A stretch of DNA of 64,000 nucleotides from Bhargavaea cecembensis DSE10 (GTDB lineage: Bacteria > Bacillota > Bacilli > Bacillales_A > Planococcaceae), in assembly GCF_000348905.1 (NCBI RefSeq), contig NZ_AOFT01000009.1, positions 1 to 64,000 of the forward strand. The letters are read 5' to 3'. The notes beneath the pieces were generated by a model. It was given only the letters and a program-made list of their open reading frames with translations, was not told the DNA's origin and ran no database searches. The stretch's first letter is position 1; the number at the start of each line of letters is the position of its first letter. Position numbers and translations under genes: made by a program. This document shows positions 33,542-41,708 of this stretch, piece by piece.

Positions 33542-34450
33542 TCATTCCCAGACGTATGGCGTTTCCTGGTACACATAATAATTAAGCCAGTTCGAGAACA
33601 GCAGGAACGTATGGGAGCGCCACGTATTGAGCGGGATGTTCTCCGGATCGTCGTCCGGGAAGTAATGCTCAGGGATGGCTGTGCCCAGGCCTTTATTCTG
33701 GTCCCGCCGGTATTCGATCGCAAGCGTATCCGCATCGTACTCCAGGTGTCCGGTGATCATGATGTGCCTTTCATCTTTCGATACGATGATAAATGCACCC
33801 GCCTCGTCCGATTCGGATAACAGCTGAAGCTTCGGATGATTCCGGATTTCTTCCGAATCCACCTCGGTATAGCGTGAATGGGGCGCGACGAACAGGTCAT
33901 TGAATCCGCGTGCCAGCCGGACAGTCGGGTCCGAGATGGTATGCCTGTATACCCCGAAGCACTTTTGAGGAAGCGGCCGCTTTCCGATTCCATAGAAATG
34001 GTAGAGCGCGGCCTGTGCGCCCCAGCAGATGTTCAGGAGTGAGGTGACATTTTGGTCCGACCATTCAAAGATTTCCGTCAGTTCGCTCCAATAGTTCACT
34101 TCTTCAAAATCCAGATGTTCGATTGGCGCACCCGTAATGATCATTCCGTCAAACCGCCGATGCCTGATTTCATCGAACGTGACATAAAATGCATCCAGAT
34201 GGGACTTGCTCGTCGTTTTAGACTGATGGCTCGCCATCGTCATGAACGTGACATTCACCTGCAGCGGCGTATTCCCGAGGAGCCGCAGCAGCTGGAGCTC
34301 TGTCCGTTCTTTCTCTGGCATGAGATTCAGGATCAGGATGTTCAGAGGACGGATGTCCTGGGAAACAGCCCGGTCCGAGTCCATGACGAATATTTTCTCT
34401 TCCTTCAGCTTCTTTGCGGCAGGAAGGTCTTTCGGTATGTTGATCGGCAT
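33542..34450 (-). CDS. metAA: Homoserine O-acetyltransferase (MetA type)
   Basis: 302-aa MetA-family acyltransferase at the entry to methionine synthesis. The nucleophile Cys142 is in [10 protein letters not shown], and the His/Glu pair is in GHLEYD. Position 111 is Glu (GAPIEHLDF), the residue reported to make Bacillus-type MetA use acetyl-CoA, where the succinyl-CoA enzymes have Gly. So O-acetylhomoserine is the likely product. No SAM riboswitch or T-box is visible in the 110 bp upstream. Confidence 0.95.
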   Translation of the reverse strand: MPINIPKDLPAAKKLKEEKIFVMDSDRAVSQDIRPLNILILNLMPEKERTELQLLRLLGNTPLQVNVTFMTMASHQSKTTSKSHLDAFYVTFDEIRHRRFDGMIITGAPIEHLDFEEVNYWSELTEIFEWSDQNVTSLLNICWGAQAALYHFYGIGKRPLPQKCFGVYRHTISDPTVRLARGFNDLFVAPHSRYTEVDSEEIRNHPKLQLLSESDEAGAFIIVSKDERHIMITGHLEYDADTLAIEYRRDQNKGLGTAIPEHYFPDDDPENIPLNTWRSHTFLLFSNWLNYYVYQETPYVWE

Positions 34451-34562
34451 GTCCGATTTCCCCCTTCTTGGCAGGTTGTCTATATGAAGGCATATGGATA
34501 AACCGCAATACCCAAATGATAGACGATTCCGGGGCCGAATGGTAGGAGAAAGTTTCGGAACT

Positions 34563-35651
34563 TCAGACGACTTCGATTAGTTTGGCAGGATCATTCCTGT
34601 GCAGCCGGTAGTATTCCACCGCAGCAGGGATATAGTCGGCGAAGTCCGGACATTTGATGCCTGCCGGTTCGAGGTCCCTCTGGGCTTCCGTGCAATCATA
34701 CACAGCCTCAAGCCGGAAGTAGTCCAGCGTCTCCTTTTCCACTTTTACCCACTTCCGCAACGGAGGGAATGACAGCATGATCCGGACAGTCGAATGGGGC
34801 ATCGTGAATGAAGGCGCTTTCCCGGTAAGCGCCTGGGCAATCAGCCGGAACGCTTCTCTTGCCTGGTAGGGGTTCGGATCAGTCAGATGATACACTTTGT
34901 CCTCTCCGACAGGATGGCGGGACAGATAAACGGTCGCTTCTACAATATAGTCAACCGGCACCAGATTGATCAGCGCCTCCCCTTTGCCCACATAAGGAAT
35001 CGGCATCCGTGAAAACTTGTCCAGGTAGCGCATCATGAAATAGGGACCATCGAACTTGGCTGTTTCCCCGGTTTTTGAATCTCCCAGCACAATGCCCGGA
35101 CGGATGATTGTCGTCGGTATGCGGTCCCTCATATACTGGACAAGCACTTCCGCATCATGCTTCGTCTTTTCATAGTGATTTTTGAAATCCTGGCCAAGCG
35201 CCAGCTCATTTTCATAGATGGTGCCTTTACGGTCGCCGGAAACATAGGCAGTGCTGAAATAGACATACCGTTCAATCGACTTGCATTCAAGAACCCAAAG
35301 GTTCACATTCCGGGTCCCCGTGACATTGACAGACTGTGCGATCCTGTCATGGACGGCAAGGTCGTAGATGGCCGCCAGGTGGAAGACATGGGTCACCGTC
35401 TCTTTCAGCTGCTCAGAAACTGCCTTCTCCAATTTTAGATTGGTCTTCGTAATATCGCCGGCATGGATCCTGAATCGTTTGGTGCGTTTGTTTCCTCTGA
35501 GCCTTTGAACAACACGCTCCGCCTCCGGAATGGCAGACTCATGGACAAGCAGCTCGAATTCGGATTCCGGCTCCTCCTCGGCCAGCCTGGCGATCATCCG
35601 TGTTGCGAGAAACCCCGGAAACCCCGTGAAAAAATAAATTCGCTTCACCAA
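34563..35651 (-). CDS. Extended SDR / fatty acyl-CoA reductase-like protein
   Basis: 362-aa NAD(P)-dependent protein of the NAD-binding-4 (male-sterility/FAR-like) extended SDR group. It has a glycine motif [11 protein letters not shown] (9-19), an acidic site around HAGDITK, and the catalytic YEKTK with the preceding FSTAYVSG. The C-terminal 100 residues are substrate-binding. It might reduce or rearrange an acyl or isoprenoid ligand. Monocistronic; the start is preceded by GAGGTATACAGG. Confidence 0.85.
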   Translation of the reverse strand: MVKRIYFFTGFPGFLATRMIARLAEEEPESEFELLVHESAIPEAERVVQRLRGNKRTKRFRIHAGDITKTNLKLEKAVSEQLKETVTHVFHLAAIYDLAVHDRIAQSVNVTGTRNVNLWVLECKSIERYVYFSTAYVSGDRKGTIYENELALGQDFKNHYEKTKHDAEVLVQYMRDRIPTTIIRPGIVLGDSKTGETAKFDGPYFMMRYLDKFSRMPIPYVGKGEALINLVPVDYIVEATVYLSRHPVGEDKVYHLTDPNPYQAREAFRLIAQALTGKAPSFTMPHSTVRIMLSFPPLRKWVKVEKETLDYFRLEAVYDCTEAQRDLEPAGIKCPDFADYIPAAVEYYRLHRNDPAKLIEVV

Positions 35652-35853
35652 CTCCTGTATACCTCCCCCATATCATCTCTTCAAGGACCCAATGGAACGA
35701 TTGACTATGCCGGCTTTTTCTGCGCCGCCGATCCCGATTCCTTCCCATTCAGAAAGATAGTCAAAACAAGTTGTGTTCTCGCTTATTTCGACAGCCGTTT
35801 CACCGGAGGCAAACGGGGAAAACACAAACTATCAAGGATAGGGAGGGTTCAGA

Positions 35854-36105
35854 ATGCCAGGAAGAAATGACAACGGACCGGACAAGTACTTTGGAGACCG
35901 TGCAGGGACCGACAAGGCCAACTATCACGTCGTCCCGGCCGACGGCAAATGGGCATTGAAAAAAGAAGGCGAAGAAGAGCAGATGATGCAGGAGAATGAC
36001 AAATCCGGTGTCGTTGCCCGCGCCAAAGAGTTGGCCGAGGAATACGGCAGCATGGCCATCATCCATGATGAGGACGGGAAGATCGAGGATCAGATTGAAT
36101 ATTGA
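35854..36105 (+). CDS. DUF2188 protein
   Basis: 83-aa acidic small protein with the DUF2188 pattern: YHVVPADGKWALKKEGEE, then a helix VARAKELAEEYGSMAIIH and a terminal GKIEDQIEY. Good ribosome site GGGAGGG. Family function unknown. It lies 75 bp upstream of czrA on the same strand. Confidence 0.85.
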   Translation: MPGRNDNGPDKYFGDRAGTDKANYHVVPADGKWALKKEGEEEQMMQENDKSGVVARAKELAEEYGSMAIIHDEDGKIEDQIEY

Positions 36106-36180
36106 AGTGCGGAGGCGGTCCTGCGTGACAGGGCTGCCTTTTATCTTTTGTTATAATGGAGGCAACAAGGAGGCAGCGAC

Positions 36181-36507
36181 ATGCAGGACGAGACGAATAT
36201 CACGCCATATGATGAAAATGAGCTGGACGAGGAGACTCTTTTTATCGTCTCCCAGACGTTCAAGGCACTGTCGGATCCGACCAGGCTGCGGATCCTGAAT
36301 CTTCTTTCGGAGCACGAGTACCCGGTCAATGAAATCGCTGCCCGGCTATCCCTGCTCCAGAGTACCGTTTCCCACCAGCTGCGCTTCCTGAAGAATCTCC
36401 GGCTCGTAAAGTACCGCAGAGAGGGGACTTCCCTGCACTATTCCATCGATGACGAACATGTCGTGGACCTTCTCCGGCAGGCAATTGGCCACGCAAGACA
36501 TCATTAA
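36181..36507 (+). CDS. czrA: ArsR/SmtB-family zinc/cobalt sensor, CzrA type
   Basis: 108-aa winged-helix repressor. The C-terminal alpha-5 site has Asp91, His93, His104 and His107 in [18 protein letters not shown], with exactly the spacing of the Zn/Co sensor CzrA (D-x-H...H-x2-H), and the recognition helix is [10 protein letters not shown]. It should bind operator DNA without metal and release it with Zn or Co. The likely target is czcD, 2.8 kb away, whose promoter carries a TATATGA-type palindrome. Ribosome site AAGGAGG. Confidence 0.92.
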   Translation: MQDETNITPYDENELDEETLFIVSQTFKALSDPTRLRILNLLSEHEYPVNEIAARLSLLQSTVSHQLRFLKNLRLVKYRREGTSLHYSIDDEHVVDLLRQAIGHARHH

Positions 36508-36545
36508 ACAGGTGATCCGCACCCCCCCGCGGATCACCTGTTTTG
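36506..36545 (+). terminator. czrA terminator (twin of 39240-39280)
   Basis: Perfect stem AGGTGATCCGC/GCGGATCACCT, loop of eight bases, A and T runs on both sides. The stem arms are identical to those of the terminator after the sulfatase gene. Confidence 0.85.
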
Positions 36546-36566
36546 ATCTGTACCTGGCTGCATATG

Positions 36567-37544
36567 TCAGATTCCCGCATCGGAAGCGAGCCGGTTCTGT
36601 GCGGGATCAGCCACACAGCGGAAGCCGGTATTTCCTGTCGAACTATCAGGCGTGTTCGACGATCGGGCGGCGACCCGGTAACGGTTACAGTATGAATCAT
36701 GGCAAAGATAAGATCCGCCCTTCGTCACCTTCGCCATTCCCTTTTCCGGACCCCCGGGATTCTGGTTTCCGGCCCGGCGTTCTGTGAACCAGTCCGAACA
36801 CCACTCCCATACATTGCCGGACATATTATAGAGGCCGTATCCGTTTGGTGAATAAGATTGCACGGGAGCCGTTCCGGTAAATCCGTCAGACGCTGTGTTG
36901 TTCAACGGAAATTCTCCCTGCCAAATATTACATTCATGCTTTCCATCCGGCATAAGCTCATCTCCCCACGGATATTTTTTGGACTCAAGGCCCCCTCTTG
37001 CGGCAAACTCCCATTCCGCCTCGGTCGGCAGGCGTTTGCCGGCCCAATTGCAGTAGGCCAATGCATCCCGGTAGGAAACATGGACCGCTGGATGATTCAT
37101 CCGATTATCTATTCCCGAGTCCGGGCCTTCCGGATGCCGCCAGTCAGCTCCCGGAACCGCAAGCCACCATGGCGCCTGCGGGACACTTCCCGTCACCGTT
37201 TCGGCAGTCCTGTCACTGACCAGCAGATGAAAGACAAACGACCACCCGAACTGTTCAGCATCCGTGATGTAGCCGGTCTGCCTGACAAATTCGCAGAATG
37301 ATTCATTCGTAACAGCAACTGGATCGATCAAAAACGGATCCACCGTGACTTCTCTGACTGGCCCCTCCCCGTCTTGCAGAAAACTCTCCCTATCTTCGGC
37401 CCCCATACGGAATGAGCCGCCCGGTATGTAGATCATTTCCTCTTGAATACGGGACTTTCCGAACTGTTCTTTAAAGTAAAGGGCTTCTTCCCGTACATGA
37501 CTGTTTCGGCCAGGCGGGCAGCAACCCGCTTCCGGATTTTTCAT
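36567..37544 (-). CDS. Formylglycine-generating enzyme (SUMF1/FGE family)
   Basis: 325-aa FGE-sulfatase domain protein. The active-site pair of cysteines is present in LCHDSYCNRYRVAARS, followed by NTPDSSTGNTGFRC, which closely matches genuine copper-dependent FGEs rather than other FGE-like proteins. It converts the sulfatase active-site Cys to formylglycine. It is divergent from the sulfatase gene, its evident substrate, from a shared region of about 90 bp. Start at 37544 with AAGGAG 8 nt upstream. Confidence 0.93.
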   Translation of the reverse strand: MKNPEAGCCPPGRNSHVREEALYFKEQFGKSRIQEEMIYIPGGSFRMGAEDRESFLQDGEGPVREVTVDPFLIDPVAVTNESFCEFVRQTGYITDAEQFGWSFVFHLLVSDRTAETVTGSVPQAPWWLAVPGADWRHPEGPDSGIDNRMNHPAVHVSYRDALAYCNWAGKRLPTEAEWEFAARGGLESKKYPWGDELMPDGKHECNIWQGEFPLNNTASDGFTGTAPVQSYSPNGYGLYNMSGNVWEWCSDWFTERRAGNQNPGGPEKGMAKVTKGGSYLCHDSYCNRYRVAARSSNTPDSSTGNTGFRCVADPAQNRLASDAGI

Positions 37545-37578
37545 CACGTTCACTCCTTTTCCTCTCTTTTCCGTAGCC

Positions 37579-37610
37579 TTCCCTGTTTGTCCTTCCGCCC
37601 AAACAGGGAA
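37579..37610. promoter_or_regulatory. Palindrome between the FGE and sulfatase genes
   Basis: Perfect 11-bp inverted repeat TTCCCTGTTTG / CAAACAGGGAA with a 10-bp centre, in the shared divergent intergenic region and just before the sulfatase ribosome site. It could be an operator for a regulator of both genes. Confidence 0.55.
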
Positions 37611-37632
37611 AGATACAGTCGAGGTGATTCAA

Positions 37633-39237
37633 TTGGAACAGAAAAAACCGAACGTGGTGCTGATTCTCGCGGACGACTTGGGATATGGAGACGTTTCCTC
37701 CTTTAACCCCGATTCCAAAATCCGTACAGAAAACATCGATGCCCTGGCGGATGCCGGCATGCGGTTTACGGATTCTCATGCAACATCGGCACTTTGCACT
37801 CCGTCGAGGTATGGCCTGCTAACCGGAAGATATAATTGGCGCTCACGGCTGAAAAGTTTCGTCTGCCCCGGTGACTCCGAACCGGTGGTCGAAGAGGATA
37901 GAAGGACGATGGCCCAGATGCTGCAGGAACAGGGGTATCAGACGGCTGCAGTCGGCAAATGGCATCTCGGGCTCGGCTGGCAACTTAAGGGCGGGTATGA
38001 CTTTGAAAAATTCGGCCTGGATGCCGAGGAGTTTCATGTTCCCGGGACCCGGATGGGACGTGATGGCATCTTTGACCCGAGTGTCGGGCTGATCGACTTG
38101 GAAGGGCTGGACATCGACTATTCGAAGCCCATTACCCATGGACCCCTCCAGATGGGCTTCGACTACTTCTATGGAACGCCGGCTTCGCTTGATCAGCCTC
38201 CTTTTGTCTATATTGAAAATGACAGGGTGCTCGAAGAACCAGCTGAAATCACAGGTGTGCCGGGACTCGACCGGCTTGGAGCCAGCCAGCAGACAGCATG
38301 GCAGGTTGGAGTAAAGGCACCTCATTTCGTACACGAAGAGGTACCGGCCGACATGCAAAACAAAGTGTTGGAGCTGATCGACCAGTTTTCAGACAGTGAC
38401 CGGCCGTTCTTCCTCTACTACCCTGTCCATCTGGTCCACGGTCCCATCCTGCCGCTTCCGGAATTCCAGGGCCTGTCGGGCATCGGTGGTTACGGAGACT
38501 GGGTTCTCCAGCTGGATGCCTACGTCGGCCAGATCATCGATAAACTAAGGGAGAAAGGGATTTTTGAAGACACCATTTTTATTTTCACGAGCGATAACGG
38601 TGCATCCGGGGTTGCGGACTTTTCCCATCTGCTCAAGATGGGACACAATCCGAGTTATCATTTCCGGGGGAAAAAGTCGGACATTTGGGAGGGCGGGCAC
38701 CGGGAGCCGACCATCATTTCTTATCCCCGAGTGATCAGGAGCGGTTCCTCCTCCAACCATATGGTGAGCCTGTCGGATCTGTACCGCACACTGGCCGAGC
38801 TGACCGGTGCAGAACTTGAGGACCATGAAGCGGAAGACTCGGTATCCAATCTTCCGATCTGGAAGGGCCGGGACGAGCCCGTCCGCAATGATATCGTCCA
38901 CTCTTCGGGCAACGGAGGACTTTCCATAAGGAGAGGCCACTGGAAACTGAATCTTGTTACCGATGGAGGAAGCATGGACGATATTGGCCCGGATGTTTCA
39001 TTCAAGCCTTCCGAACTGTTCGACCTCAGCCGGGACGTCGAGGAACTTCATAATGTCATCGACCAGCATCCCGATATCATCGACTCTCTGATGAACGATC
39101 TCGAGGAATATGTGAAGAAAGGCCGGTCCACTCCCGGTGAGCGCCAGCAGAACGAGCGCAATCACCCGACCGGCGATTGGCCGCAGCTGGAATGGATGGA
39201 CGGATACGAGGACTATATTGCCCAATTTAAGGAATAG
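37633..39237 (+). CDS. Type I (formylglycine) sulfatase
   Basis: 534-aa alkaline-phosphatase-superfamily sulfatase. NVVLILADDLGYGD holds the metal Asp pair (14, 15), CTPSR (Cys55) is the formylglycine motif, and GKWHLGLG and TSDNGA supply the remaining metal/sulfate ligands. Start TTG at 37633 behind GAGGTG. It has no signal peptide, so it acts in the cytosol and releases sulfate from a small imported ester (arylsulfatase-like). Paired with the divergent FGE. Confidence 0.94.
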   Translation: MEQKKPNVVLILADDLGYGDVSSFNPDSKIRTENIDALADAGMRFTDSHATSALCTPSRYGLLTGRYNWRSRLKSFVCPGDSEPVVEEDRRTMAQMLQEQGYQTAAVGKWHLGLGWQLKGGYDFEKFGLDAEEFHVPGTRMGRDGIFDPSVGLIDLEGLDIDYSKPITHGPLQMGFDYFYGTPASLDQPPFVYIENDRVLEEPAEITGVPGLDRLGASQQTAWQVGVKAPHFVHEEVPADMQNKVLELIDQFSDSDRPFFLYYPVHLVHGPILPLPEFQGLSGIGGYGDWVLQLDAYVGQIIDKLREKGIFEDTIFIFTSDNGASGVADFSHLLKMGHNPSYHFRGKKSDIWEGGHREPTIISYPRVIRSGSSSNHMVSLSDLYRTLAELTGAELEDHEAEDSVSNLPIWKGRDEPVRNDIVHSSGNGGLSIRRGHWKLNLVTDGGSMDDIGPDVSFKPSELFDLSRDVEELHNVIDQHPDIIDSLMNDLEEYVKKGRSTPGERQQNERNHPTGDWPQLEWMDGYEDYIAQFKE

Positions 39238-39239
39238 CG

Positions 39240-39280
39240 AAAAAGGTGATCCGCAGTCAGCCAGCGGATCACCTTTTTCA
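39240..39280. terminator. Bidirectional terminator between the sulfatase gene and czcD
   Basis: AGGTGATCCGC/GCGGATCACCT stem with a nine-base loop, flanked by A5 and T5. Stem identical to that of the czrA terminator. Confidence 0.85.
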
Positions 39281-40189
39281 GTTACACGTTCCATGAGGGC
39301 TTGGGCAGCCGCCTCCGTCAGTCTCAAGCTGGATGGTGCTGTGTTCGATCGAGAACCGGTCGTGAAGGATCCGGTGGGCGTTGTGGAGTATCCGGTCCGG
39401 ATTCCCGTGGTCATGGATGGTCATATGGCAGCTGAGGAGAGGCTCATCAGGCGTAATCGACCAGACATGAAGGTCATGGACATCGGTCACTTCATCCAGT
39501 TGTTCAAGGGACTTCCGGATTTCTTCGGGGTCGATTCCATCAGGTGACGATTCCATCAGGACATTGGCGGCATCCTTCGTCACTCTCCAGCCGCTCACCA
39601 GCACAAGGACCGAGACGATGATGCTGGCAATCGGGTCGGCAATCCACCATCCGAAGAGAATCATCAGGATGGCTGCCGCGATCGCGCCTACAGAGCCAAG
39701 CATGTCGCCGATTACATGCAGAAATGCGCTCCGCACATTCAGATTGTCATCCTTCTCACCCCGCATAAGAATGATGGCTGCGGCAATATTAACGAGCAAT
39801 CCGATGACGGCAATGATCAGCATGCCGGTGCTCTGCACCTCCGGCGGGGCCATGAAACGGCGCACCGCTTCAAACATAATCACCGCCGCGATCACAATTA
39901 GTGCAATGCCGTTGACAGCGGCCGCCAGGATTTCAAACCGGCGGTAACCGAACGACTTCACTCCTGTCGCCTTTCTGGCACCAAGCAGAATGGCGACAAA
40001 GCTGAGACCCAGTGCCGCCGAATCGCTCAGCATATGGCCCGCATCGGATAACAGCGCCAGGCTATTCGTGAGGAATCCGCCGATGAATTCAACAGCCATA
40101 AACGCAGTGATCAGTATAAACGCCCAGAACAATGCTTTTTTATTGGATGACGCATGACTGTGAGAATGACCGTGATGATGATGGCCCAT
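39278..40189 (-). CDS. czcD: Cation diffusion facilitator (zinc/cobalt efflux)
   Basis: 303-aa CDF transporter of the CzcD/ZitB type: His-rich start HHHHGHSHSH, six spans, metal-site helices with DAGHMLSDS and HVIGDMLGS, and a C-terminal cytosolic metal domain (VTDVHDLHVWSI, CHMTIHDHG). It exports Zn2+ and probably Co2+ or Cd2+ in exchange for H+. Start at 40189 after GGGAGGAG. Probably repressed by CzrA through the palindrome at 40211-40232. Confidence 0.95.
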   Translation of the reverse strand: MGHHHHGHSHSHASSNKKALFWAFILITAFMAVEFIGGFLTNSLALLSDAGHMLSDSAALGLSFVAILLGARKATGVKSFGYRRFEILAAAVNGIALIVIAAVIMFEAVRRFMAPPEVQSTGMLIIAVIGLLVNIAAAIILMRGEKDDNLNVRSAFLHVIGDMLGSVGAIAAAILMILFGWWIADPIASIIVSVLVLVSGWRVTKDAANVLMESSPDGIDPEEIRKSLEQLDEVTDVHDLHVWSITPDEPLLSCHMTIHDHGNPDRILHNAHRILHDRFSIEHSTIQLETDGGGCPSPHGTCN

Positions 40190-40210
40190 AAAATCTCCTC
40201 CCGAACCCAC

Positions 40211-40232
40211 TATATGATTATGTGCTCATATA
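40211..40232. promoter_or_regulatory. Probable CzrA operator of czcD
   Basis: TATATGA-N8-TCATATA inverted repeat, located just after the -10 box of the czcD promoter. It is of the ATATGA...TCATAT type used by ArsR/SmtB sensors. Confidence 0.65.
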
Positions 40233-40235
40233 TAC

Positions 40236-40264
40236 ATTATGTCAGTCCGATGCTTATGGTGCAA
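40236..40264 (-). promoter_or_regulatory. czcD promoter
   Basis: Minus strand TTGCAC, 17-bp spacer, CATAAT, about 50 bp before the czcD start. Confidence 0.6.
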
Positions 40265-40318
40265 CCTGATGATGAATTCTTTTTTACCCGCAATACGGAC
40301 TGTCATTGCATCAGAACA

Positions 40319-40343
40319 CAAAAAGCAGCCACTGACGGCTGCT
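40319..40343 (-). terminator. Terminator of the DUF2971 gene, beside IS relic copy 4
   Basis: AGCAGCC / GGCTGCT stem followed by TTTTTG on the minus strand. The IS left end starts at the next base (40344). Confidence 0.75.
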
Positions 40344-40445
40344 CAGACTGCAGACAAAGTGAGTGGATTACTCGTTTGTCTGCAGTTTTATTTTATCCCT
40401 GAAAAATTTGGATTTCCGCGCGGAGCACCGCTTACCGGCAGCTCA
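40344..40445 (+). mobile_element. Left-end relic of the IS1182-type element (copy 4)
   Basis: About 100 bp: left inverted end CAGACTGCAGACAAAG, its hairpin partner TTTGTCTGCAG and a T-rich run, then a decayed start of the leader element (CCGCGCGGAGCACCGCTTACCG). The rest of the element, the right end and any second terminator copy are gone; the relic stops at the DUF2971 stop codon. Confidence 0.7.
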
Positions 40446-40448
40446 TTA

Positions 40449-41192
40449 TTATCTGGGCAGCTTGCCTAGTTCCGACTTGCAGACCGGCAAATCGAGATCG
40501 GTGAATTTGGCCAGCAGGCCCCTGACCAGATCTTCAAACCACTCCGGCGAAGTCGGTGAAAGATAGACCGATTCGATCAGAACGGATAAATCTACACCGA
40601 TATTGGTTCCGTATTCATATGGCCCGCGCACGATGGTCTTTAGTTCCTCAGGATCCGGAATGTCGTCATAGAGAAGAAACAGCCTCAGTTCATTCTCGAA
40701 CTCGAATGATTTCCGCTTCAGGAAAAGATAATCACTCAGGTGATCACTGCTGTATTCAACCTCATTGAAATCAACATATTTCACAACCCCTGCTGTCACA
40801 TCCCGATTATCCAGAAACGCATCCTGCAGCCGCCGGTATGTCGTCCTGATGGCAATCCCCTCATCGCTCTGCAAATAGAGGTTCCACATGGCGACCGATT
40901 CGTAGTCATTCATATGCCAGCTGTTTACAAAACTGTATTTCCGGAGACCTTTCAGCATTTTTTTCTGCTCGTAGAATTCTTCGATGCCCCTCCAGTCTCC
41001 CCGTCGCCTGGCCGACTCGAGAAAACCCGAAACCGGGTTTCCTTCAAATGGGTCATCAAAGCGGTCGATGCGGCTGAAGAACAGGGAACGGTTGATCAGA
41101 AGATCCACGAACTTTGTGAAATCCACATACCTCCATAATGGCTGATCGGGGTCAGGAACCTCCCAGTTCCGATGATTGATGAACACACACAT
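40449..41192 (-). CDS. DUF2971 domain protein
   Basis: 247-aa protein with the DUF2971 hallmarks: LWRYVDFTKFVDLLINRSLFFSRIDRF-DDPFEG at the start, SWHMNDYESVAMWNLY in the middle and FENELRLF later. The family is widespread and sometimes sits in accessory or defence regions; its activity is unknown. The C-terminus abuts the IS relic, so the last residues may have been altered by the deletion that removed the IS. Confidence 0.82.
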   Translation of the reverse strand: MCVFINHRNWEVPDPDQPLWRYVDFTKFVDLLINRSLFFSRIDRFDDPFEGNPVSGFLESARRRGDWRGIEEFYEQKKMLKGLRKYSFVNSWHMNDYESVAMWNLYLQSDEGIAIRTTYRRLQDAFLDNRDVTAGVVKYVDFNEVEYSSDHLSDYLFLKRKSFEFENELRLFLLYDDIPDPEELKTIVRGPYEYGTNIGVDLSVLIESVYLSPTSPEWFEDLVRGLLAKFTDLDLPVCKSELGKLPR

Positions 41193-41269
41193 CCCACCTT
41201 CTATCCTGCTACGATTCTATCCCCTGTGTTGGGCCGGTACTAAACCGGGAGCCGAAGAACATTGAATGG

Positions 41270-41590
41270 TTAGCGGATTTTCCGGTAGCGCTTATATCTA
41301 TAGCCGCCAAGGGCGAAGGTTTTTTTCCCGGCAGCTTCAGCTGTTGCGTCTTCCCTTTCTGAGATGGAATCCCCGCTGACCGTGACGAGCTCGGCATGGT
41401 TTCCGCTGGTCACGAGAAAGTATGTCTCCTTGTCTTTCAGTTGGCCCACTGCCCGATTCAATGTCAGCGTTTCATCAAACAGCATATCCAGCAGCCTGAA
41501 CTTTTTCTCTGCAAACCCGGTCCTGACGAGCTCATAGATCGATGAGCCTTCCGGAACTGTCTCCAGTATGGTTTCCTCCGCTTTTTTCAT
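41270..41590 (-). CDS. Hypothetical protein
   Basis: 106-aa soluble protein with a good ribosome site (AAGGAGAGG). N-terminal helix KKAEETILETVPEGSSIYELV, a central YFLVTSGNHAELVTVSGD strand pair, and a strongly basic tail YRYKRYRKIR. I recognise no family. The tail could bind nucleic acid. Monocistronic between the Opu operon and DUF2971. Confidence 0.65.
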   Translation of the reverse strand: MKKAEETILETVPEGSSIYELVRTGFAEKKFRLLDMLFDETLTLNRAVGQLKDKETYFLVTSGNHAELVTVSGDSISEREDATAEAAGKKTFALGGYRYKRYRKIR

Positions 41591-41666
41591 CGATGTCCTC
41601 TCCTTAGACGATTTGTTTATCCTGCCTTGAGTCTACGTATGGAGCCGGAAATGGTTTCAAATAGGG

Positions 41667-41707
41667 AAAACCTGATCCCGTGCCGCAAAATCGGACACAG
41701 GATCAGG
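41667..41707 (-). terminator. Terminator of the Opu-type operon
   Basis: CCTGATCC-GTG-CCG / CGG-CAC-GGATCAGG stem followed by TTTT on the minus strand. Confidence 0.7.
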
Positions 41708-41708
41708 C

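Noticed and set aside
34451-34562. SAM riboswitch or T-box upstream of metAA
   Set aside because: Only about 110 bp are available, with no multi-helix leader, no T-box TGGNACCGCG string and no terminator/antiterminator pair.
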